From assembly GCA_964030475.1 (NCBI GenBank), contig CAXIPT010000011.1, positions 1,933,780 to 1,997,779 of the forward strand: a stretch of 64,000 nucleotides of DNA, given 5' to 3'. The stretch's first letter is position 1. Every line of letters begins with the position of its first letter. Origin of the DNA: Tethya wilhelma (Eukaryota > Porifera > Demospongiae > Tethyida > Tethyidae). Below the pieces are notes generated by a model. It was not told the DNA's origin. It saw nothing but the letters and a program-made list of their open reading frames with translations, and made no database searches. A program made the position numbers and the translations under genes. This document shows, piece after piece, positions 1 to 10,100 of this stretch.

Positions 1-51
1 GACTCATAATCCATGGGATTCATGAATCAAACTTTAGTCTGGAATTGACTA

Positions 52-165
52 ATGAAATGAAGTAGTCATGTGCCGAAATTCTGAGACTTTCCTTGTTTCA
101 TTGCTTTTTGTAGCACTGCCCATTCCTACACTGCTTATTTTTTCAAAATTTTTACTACTTGTAAT
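52..165. repeat. Solo arm of the palindromic MITE family
   Basis: Matches the right arm of the element at 12075-12444: AGTAGTCATGTGCCGAAATT, then CACTGCCCATTCCTACACT and a TTTTTACTACTTG end, with substitutions. It lies in CFAP65 intron sequence. Confidence 0.75.
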
Positions 166-537
166 AATTATTACTATAACTAATGCATATATAGCACATG
201 ATGTGTGTCCAACCTCCTCTGAAGCAACTATTATTTAGTTTCTTGCAGGGTTTTTACCCTTATTATATAGCCTTAGCTATGTGTCCATGCATAGCAAACA
301 ACTTCACAATACCTGTGTTTCATTAGGATGTATAATTCCACTCTCAGGGTGCACACTCAATACCTTTCGGTCGACATTAGGCAACTTCCACTCATACCTA
401 ATAATACAGCCAGGGACAAAAGAATACAACAAATCTTACATTAAAGTGTCAGACTCTCCGAAACTATGGAAAAGTTAGGGCCCTTGTTTATGTTGAGAGT
501 GAGAACATAACTATATGAATTATACACAAAGACTCAC

Positions 538-623
538 TTGACTGGCAGACTAGATGCATTAGTGACAGCAAGAGTGGTGGAAGAGGTACCTCCGATGCTA
601 GTTGGCTTGAAAAACAACTGCTC
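538..623 (-). CDS. CFAP65: CFAP65 exon following the duplicated block
   Basis: An 86-base exon between an AACAG acceptor and gtgagt, encoding EQLFFKPTSIGGTSSTTLAV and ending LPVK. It matches the human CFAP65 segment SLYFKPTWVGCSSTSPFTF. It is the last CFAP65 exon in the window; bases 1-480 hold only repeat-like intron sequence. Confidence 0.8.
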
Positions 624-1502
624 CTGTTATAAATCAATAAAGAGATTTTGTATTGATGTTTGTAAGATTATATAGGTGCATACAGCAAACATGTTAGGGT
701 ACATGTGTATGCTTTAGGTGCATGTTTCTTACATCATTATCAAGAACGATACTAGGGAGTTCTCCCAATCCAGACATAAGAAGCTCCTACATAAAGAGAG
801 TATACAGAGTCAAGGATAAAATGCACATGGAGGACACAATGAAGTCTAGCTATAGACAGTATAACTTTGCATTTTTTCCCCTTCTCAGCAATGTAGCATG
901 AACAGGCAGGCCAACTTGACATCCTCAGTAGCTTACATGTACATACCTGCTTGTGTATGTCACTGGCATTGAGGTGAACATTAGCAATAAAGTTGCAGGC
1001 TTTAGCTTCCTTGGGTATCATCTGCAGTGCAAACAACTGGTACTTGTCCTTCACTAGACCATGGGAAGGCTTCACAGAAAATATCCTGAAATAAAATATA
1101 CCAAATTCCATCAAATGTATAGCAAAAGCCAGTATGAACCAACCGGCCAACTAAGTCACAGATATATACAAACATCAACCAATCCAAGAATTAAAGACTA
1201 TTGTAATATTGCCACCATTTCATAAATCTATATTATTATAGACTCACTGTGAGGGGTCTTGATCAATGTCAAAGAGGATGGGAGTGTCCCCACTATTAGT
1301 GAGCATCACTGTCCTGTAGACTGGCTGGCCAGGCACAGAGGGAGGGAACACCACATTCTTTGAGTCAAATGACAACCTGTAACAGCCAAGAAATAAAATT
1401 GTGACCGTTTTTCTATACTGGTTTTATTGTTTCTGCTGATCCTACTTGTTCAGTGAAAAGTTAATGCACTTGTATGAAATGATCAGGAAAAATTTAACAC
1501 TA

Positions 1503-1541
<39 letters not shown>

Positions 1542-4140
1542 ATGTGAAACTAACTTTGGAAGGAAGGTCTCAGTGTTGGGAGAGAACGTGTGTCCAGAGG
1601 CTGTAACAGTGAGACACCACGGAGGGGTCACAGTGAGAGCATCTACACTGTGGTAGTCTCCAAGAGCCTGTAGAGAACAAGTGTTGATTGAAAAGTCACT
1701 AAATTGTCATGACTAGATAAAACCATGTCTAGTGTATAATCATGCAATATGGTGACATGTGAACAGTGATTTTGGTGCTGAATGTGTTCTATGAGGTTTT
1801 GGCCAGTACAAATATTATATCGTACCTTGTAGAAAATGTAGCATTCTATTTCTCTGCTGTAAAACTGACTTGGTTTATCCTGAATGAAAAGATATTGCAT
1901 ATTTCCTTAAGGTGTCTGAAAAATGGTTCAATGTACTGCATGTGACTTACAGGTCTGAAGTGGAAGGTAAAGGAGACTGTCTGTCCAGCCTGAATATCTC
2001 TCTCTTCAGGTAAAATGAGAAACACATCAGAGGATACTGTAGTGTGAGAAAAAAAAAACAAAAACAAAAAAACACTGCATATATGAGCCGATCAACAATT
2101 ATTTATCAATCTATTGTTATACTTTTCTCTTCTCCTTTAGCATATGACAAGCTATCATTTGATGTAAAATTGAAAGATCTCTAGCTTAAATGACAACAAA
2201 GTCTTTTACACTAAATGTGTATAGATCAATGTACCTGTCATCCATACACATTGGAGCATCCCTTGAGTGTGATTAGTGATGCACACAAGCTGTATAGAGA
2301 GTGATAAAAAACAGTCAGGCAAGGTAGTAGTGTAATAACCTCACACACATCATGATTTTATTTGTGTAAGTACCTTGCTATCAATAGACTGAGTGTCAGG
2401 AGGACAGTAACCAAATTTGAGCACTTCTTCATCAATGCTTACATGAGGAACAGCAGACTAGAACAAAATCAATAACATAGATAAAATTTTTTTTAGCAAC
2501 AATATCTTTCTTAGTTGTAGCTAGGCTTATTTCCCCCCCTTCTTTGAGAATTAAAATAAGAGTGTATCGTTGCTGGTTATACAGTTTGTGGTTTGCTCAC
2601 TGGTTCATGGGCGTAATGAAGGTAGTGTGCAAATGGTGAGGTGTGAGGGTTGATGAGTGAGGGTGGTGGAAGGGGGAGGTCAGTGTCTGGGACGAGAGAT
2701 CCACTAGACCCATCAGGAATCACTCTACCTTCATCCATGTACTGCTTCAATTGCTAAAAATAAAGAAAAAAATCTTAACTGAGAGTAAGTGTACACAAAA
2801 AGTATCCTGCACACAACAATGTACGAGTATGGCCATCCTAGTTAAGCTAAAAGCATAAGTTCAAGCATAAATGTTTACACATACCTCAGGTGGTAGTCTT
2901 GAGAGGCCATTTTGAGCGTGAGCAAGAAATGCAGATATGTGTTTCTTATGAAGAGCAACTGTATCACGATAAAGAGATATACATAGTCATTACTAGCACA
3001 AAATTAACATAATTATAAGAATCAGTTCACCTGGTCTGTTCATCTCTGAAGTGGCAGTGCCAATGAAATACACAGAGAGAGGCTCCTACACCAAATTAAC
3101 AAGGACAAATAAACAAACAACAACATAAAAAAAACAGTTGAGATCAAACACGTAAGTCAATACTACACCTGTTACAGTATATAAGTGCACATGACCTGAC
3201 TACTAATAGTTGGATTCTGTACAACAGCCATCAAACATTATTATGGTAAAAATTTTAACAAAGCTTAAATTAGTCTAGTCCTAGACCCCACCTCTTTCGC
3301 CAGCGAAAAAAAGGGGTCTAGAAAAACTGGCGCACTTCCGGCGTTCTCTGCTCAAAAATGGCCAGAGCCAATCAGATTGCTTACATGAAGTCATGTGACA
3401 ATTATGTCACATGACTGAACGTTGATTGTGGAAGTCGCGAAAATTTGTTACTTGTAAACTGACCAGTCTGTAGAATTTTTACGTGTGTGTACAAAAGTTT
3501 TGAAACCTGTTGAAACTCGAAACAACATACCATTGACATCGCTGAAGCTAGCGCTTTCATCTCTAAATGGAACAGATAAGAATTTAGTTATATTACAAAG
3601 GCATGAACTACGTAAATTGCAGTGGGTAGGCATTGAGGTGAACATTAGCAATAAAGTTGCAGGCTTTAGCCTCCTTGGGTATCATCTGCAGTGCAAACAA
3701 CTGGTACCTGTCCTTCAGTAGACCATGGGAAGGCTTCACGGAAAATATCCTAAAAAAAGATACCAAATCGTAATGAAATGCATTAGAAATAAGTAATGGC
3801 ATAAAATAAGCACAAACCAACTAACCCTAGTCAATACGTCAATTGATCTATATTGGTACATTTGTAAGCATATAAAACTCACTGTGAGGGGTCTTGATCA
3901 ATGTCAAAGAGAATAGGGGTGTCCCCACTATTAGTGAGCATCACCGTCCTATAGACTGGCTGGCCAGGCACAGAGGGAGGGAACACCACATTCCTTGAGT
4001 CAAATGACAACCTGAAACAGCCAAGAAATAAAATTTGTGACCGCTGTTTTATAAACTTTTTTTTGTTGTTGTTGATCCTACTTGTTCAGTGAAAAAGTTA
4101 ATGCACTAGTATGAAATGGTCAGCAAATTTAACAGTAAAC

Positions 4141-4188
<48 letters not shown>

Positions 4189-7100
4189 CACTAACTTTGG
4201 AAGGAAGGTCTCAGTGTTAGGAGAGAACGTGTGTCCAGAGGCTGTAACAGTGAGACACCATGGAGGGGTCACAGTGAGAGTATCTACACTGTGGTAGTCT
4301 CCAAGAGCCTGTAGAGAACAGGTGTCGATTGAAACGTCACACTGAATTATCATGACTGGACATAACCATGTCTAGTGTACAATCATGCAATATGGTGACA
4401 TGTGGATAGTGATTTTGGTGCTGAATGTGCTCTTGTGAGATTTTGGCAGGTACAAATATTATACCTTGTAGAAAATGTAGCATTCTATTTCTCTGCTATA
4501 AAACTGACTTGGTTTGTCCTGAAAAGAAAGGTAGTGAATATACTAGTTGAAGGTGTCTGAGAAATGGGTTCAATGTATATAGTGTATGCAGCTTACAGGT
4601 TTGAAGTGGAAGCTAAAGGAGACTGTCTGTCCAGCCGGGATATCTCTCTCTTCAGGTAAAATGAGAAACACATCTGACGATACTGTAATGTGTACGAGAA
4701 GAAAACCAAGACTGTATAAATTGAGCTCTGATAGATAGCATCAACATTCATGCATCAATCCATCGTAAAACTTTACTCTTCACATTCAGAATATGACAAG
4801 CTATTATTTGAAGCACGATCTAGCTAAATGGACAACAAAGTTTTTTTTACAATAAATGTGCATAAATGTGCATAAATGTACCTGTCATCCACACACATTG
4901 GAGCATGCCCTGAGTGTGATTGGTAATGCATACAAGCTGTATAGAGAGTCAACAAAAAACAATCAAGCAGGGTAATAGTGTAATAATCTCACACACATCA
5001 TGATTTTAACTTGTGTTCGTACCTTGCTGTCAATAGACTGAGTGTCAGGAGGACAGTAGCCAAACTTGAGCACCTCTTCATCAATGCTTACATGAGGAAC
5101 AGCAGACTAAAACAAAATCAATAACATACATAAATTTTTTAGCTACAATATCCTTCTTAGCTATAGGTTTTATTCCCCCCCCCCCCCTTTTTTTTTTTTT
5201 TTTAGAATTGAAATAAGAGCGTATTGTTGCTGGTTAGACAGTTTCGAGTCTGCTTACTGGTTCGTGGGCGTAATGAAGGTAATGTGAAAATGGTGAGGTG
5301 TGAGGGATGATGAGTGAGGGTGGTGGAAGTGGGAGGTCAGCGGCTGGGACGAGAGATCCACTAGACCCACCAGGAACCACTCTACCTTCATCCATGTACT
5401 GTTTCAATTGCTAAAAAAGAGAATACATACTTTCTTGACTGAGAGTAAGTGTACACAAAAAGTACAAATGCATAAATATGCCGATCCTTGTTAAGCTAAA
5501 AAGCATTAGTTTAAGCATAAAAAATAATGCTTACATAGTTTACACATACCTCAGGTGGTAGTCTTGAGAGGTCATTTTGAGCATGAGCAAGAAATGATGA
5601 GATGTGCTTCTTATGAAGAGCAACTGTATCATGATAAAGAGATATACATAGTCATTACTAGCACAAAATTAACATAATTATAAGAATCAGTTCACCTGGT
5701 CTGTTCATCTCTGAAGTGGCAGTGCCAATAAAATAGACAGAGAGAGGCTCCTACACCAAATTAACAAGGACAAATAAACAAACAACAAAAAAAACAGTTG
5801 AGATCTAACACGTAAGTCAATACTACACCTGTTACAGTATATAAGTGCACATGACCTGACTACTAATAGTTGGATTCTGTACAACAGCCATCAAACATTA
5901 TTATGGTAAAAATTTTAACAAGGCTTAAATCCTAATAGAGCACACACACTTTCACTGAGACAAACACAAACACCATACCTGATGTTGAACCAGACAGGTG
6001 ACCCTCCTACAGTAGGGAATGGCCTTGAGAGGTTTAAATTGTACAGTGATAGTCTGAGAAGAATGGGGGCCAAGTTGACCACTGAGCACTTCACACTGGA
6101 ACACACTGTTAGCATCAATCTGGAGCTAGAGGGAGAAGAAGAATAACAACAATAAAGGCAAAATATAAAAACAAAACCACAAAACAAGCAATTGCTCAAA
6201 ATAGCATATCTTGGTATAATCCATTTCAGACAGTTTATACACTCACGACTGCAGGAGAGCACGAATATCATGAAATTACCTGAAATGTTGCCGTGACATC
6301 AGAGTTGTTCTTGATGTGCATGAGTCCAGTGGAGGTCTTTCCACACTGTATGTTGCCAAATGGTATCACAGACTCCTCGATACACACCTCAGGACCTACA
6401 TACAAACAGATGTAGGTATGCATATAAATGAACCACATATTAAATCCTTCAGATACACCGTGGCAAGATACACAAGAGTATAATTATAACCCCTCCTCCC
6501 TCTCCTCCTGTTATTAATAATAGCTTTAAGTTTATACAATCTTGATTTGAACAAGTTATACAGCACCACACCATTTACATAGTATGCATGGTTACGTAAA
6601 CAACACAAACAAGTGCTACTGAATGTACAGTTCAATTATCTCCAGTGGGATATCTTCACTATTGAAAGGATTCTCATCCGAACACAGCCTCAGTTCAATA
6701 TCTTCGCTGGTGGCCTCTGGGAGTGACCTACAGAACCACGGAGGACTGTTGAACTCGCAACAAGAGGATGGGCTTCGACTCTCACACCCCTTCCCATCCC
6801 ACAGTGGATGGCTGTCGTAAAACAACCCTTGAGGGACAGATATGTAGCGATTCTTTGCTCCACTATCGCAAAAGTAATCTTCTCCAATAAATGGAGGGAC
6901 TAGCCCGGTGAAAGGTTTGCCAGGACGAGTACAAGGACAAGTGGCAAAGTTGCTACGAGCATTGTCAAGAGCTGCAGCAAACGTCCATATGTGGTTTCTA
7001 GGATTGGCACCGTACGTAAGACTCACACCATCAACATAGACATCTTCTAGAGTGAGGTTGGGATTACGAAAGTAAGGTTGAAAAGCATTCGTAAAGACAA

Positions 7101-10100
7101 ACTGATAGCCAATGACACGTCCACAGATTTTGGTGTATTCTACTCCATTCACGGGAAAGAAGGTCGACACACATCCAACCTGGTTCCTTCCACAGGAACG
7201 TTTCGGAGTCTGGAATTCCCTAAAGCCAGGAGGACACTCTTGATGGGGGTTAGACATGTCAAAGTTGGCCACCCTCATCCATCCTCCTCTGCTGTCACAG
7301 GCACACCTACTGCCAAGAGAGGTTTCACAGTACTCTTGTCGCAGAGTTTCAGTTTCATTGTTTATCAGAGTTTCGTTATTAGAGGGGCTCTGGATCCAAT
7401 AGGTACCGGAGGGTCTGTCTAGAGTGATGTTCAGACAGGAAGTGGCCGGATTTTGGAAAGAACCAACTGGAAATAGTGGTTTTAAAGTAGCGGAGAGTGC
7501 TTGTATTTCGGCCTGTATGAGTTCCATCACCTCTTGTGTAGTGACACATTGGATACAGCTCAGAGGTGTTGTGGTCGATATGTTTGTATCATTCTCAAAC
7601 AGGTCGTCTCCAGAGCCAACTGTTGATTCCCCGCCAGGTAGAGAGAACAGCAAGATGAGGCTGAGAACAATGACTCCTGACATGATAAAGGTACTTTTAT
7701 GCTTAGTCTTCAATGATTATATACACTATAACTCAAGAATGGTTTGAGTGTATGTTAAACTCTGTTAACTTGAAGAATGCACAGTCATATACACAATGTA
7801 CAATGCCTTACAGTGGTGAAGTTAAGCTAAAGCAGTGGACAATGGGCATTGTTTAGTTATTGAGAAGTCCATGAATACTATTGCCAAGACTAATGTGTAC
7901 ATGATTGTGGTATAGAGTAAATTACAATATAGCATTTCTAGTTCAACACTGTGCCACTACACAAACTGGATCTAAGGCCACGTGTGAATAATGCAAATTG
8001 CAACTCCCTAACTACTTCCGCATGTAATGGATGTACGCAATAAAATCTTTCAGCTTTTATCCTTCTCTATCAACAAGAATAATCAATGGTATTTAGGAAA
8101 AGGTCTTTCTGCGCTGTTTATAAACACAAATGTCAATTGATTTTGAGTGATTCTGGCAGAACATAGTTGTGAGAACAAGCTTACTTAATCTCTCCTTGCT
8201 TGCATGATCTCAATGTTAAAGGTGCTATTGCACAGAAGTTGTACGCGTAGTAATTTACAATGCGTAGTGAAGCCATAATGTGCATAGAACAATATGCGTG
8301 TATAAAAATGTGCGACCACGTGCAGTTTGAATTTGAACGCTTACAAGACATGATGAGCAGTAGAAGCACACCAAGAGAAGGAATGGGGAAGAAAGAAGCT
8401 AGATGAGTGTAAGTCTAAGCGTATAAGTAGGTCAAATAGCTGCAACTTGCCACGTGGTCACAAAGAAAAATTATGCGTACGTTGGAGTCAACACGAAAAT
8501 AGGAGCGCAAATTGCATTCCAATGACATGTTTTTAACCAATGAAATTTCAGTATTGATTTTTGGGCCATTTTTTCAAAAAGTTGCCGCTTCCGTGCAATA
8601 GCACCTTTAAGCATAGCTTTATCATTGCTTTTTACTTCTCTCATTCCTTCACTATATTGCTACAAATATTCCTACTGTAACCCAAGATTTTGCATGCACT
8701 TGTTATAGATGTACACAAGGAAGCTACGTTGACTGGATTCATTTTTCCCCTCATGTAATGGTTGTAGTTAATTTATCCAAGCAACATGGCAATGAAATAA
8801 GGAAGCTAAATCAATCAGACTACAATTTGTCCCAGTACACTGAAACACTTCCAAATCATGTACATTAATACAGAGACTATAATTATATAGGATACTTAAC
8901 CTTTTAGCTGTAGTCATACTATTCCAAAGCATATTACTGTATTTGTTTACAGGTATATGATATCAAACTTGTAGAAATATATTGTGTCTAAGTTTGTACG
9001 TAACACTATACACAGGCATAGATTTTAAGTTTCTATCTATATGCCAAGTACATAAAAGGGATCTTCAAAACAGTGGGGTCAGTCTTTAGCAGGAACCACT
9101 TGTCATATTTACTATTTACACAAGCGTAACAGCAAGTATTAAGTCTCACTGAAATCGAAGATGGCTCAATTTGCTCTCAAACTTAAATTCGGCACATTTT
9201 CTGTTACTATTCTAGTTCTAAAGATTTCTGCGTTCCCAAGTACTGCATATGACTATCGCAATGCCTTGAACACTGCAGCACCACAGGAAGGACTGAACAT
9301 GCAGACCATATCTAACGCAGCTATTGAAGGAGTTTATGTTGACACCAATGGAAGAGGAATTCATTTTGTAAGTAAAGCAAATGAAAATGGAGGTGGACTA
9401 ATATCTGTCACCACGCTAGAAGGCGAGCCGATCATCCATCTTGAAAAGTCACACCGTGATTCTGCTGTGAAAGTCATGTCTATTTTGGATCACAACTTCT
9501 TACTCGTTCGTTCATCAAACCAGAAATCAGCAACAATGGAGAGTGCAGCACAGGATGGTGTAAAGGAATATATCATTCCAGACCAACACTTGTCAATTTT
9601 TAGTTCTGCCATTCGACTTCAAAACAAGGCCACTATTGGATCTCTACTCAACCACTTTGATTCATTTTCAGCCAAAATAGTCCGTGAAAGAGCTATGAAT
9701 GAACTGATGAGCCATGCCGAGATCCAAATGATGTCAAAAGCAGCACAGGCTCTGGGCAAATCTGGCATTTCAGGAGTGAATAATGATGCAGCAAGAGCAT
9801 TCTACATTACTGCAATGCGTCTTGAAAACAGTCAGAGGCAGATAAGTAGCAATACACAAGGTGGACTCCCTTACCAAGCACAGCCACCTCAAACAACACC
9901 AATACCCAAAGCCCACATGAATGGCCTCAGCTACAAAAAGTCACCTTACATGAATGCCCAAACTAGTGAAACTACTGAAGACAAATGTACTCGAGAAGGA
10001 TTCGAATCCTGTCCTGCAGATCGGTGTCCTACTGGAGACGATTGTCGAGGTATGTGTGGTCCGAATTGCAGTTGCTGGGCTTTCATTTGCGGAGACTGTT

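Noticed and set aside
5915..6271. 118-residue minus-strand frame overlapping the CFAP65 exons
   Set aside because: It reads the exon at 5979-6125 in the wrong frame plus intron sequence.
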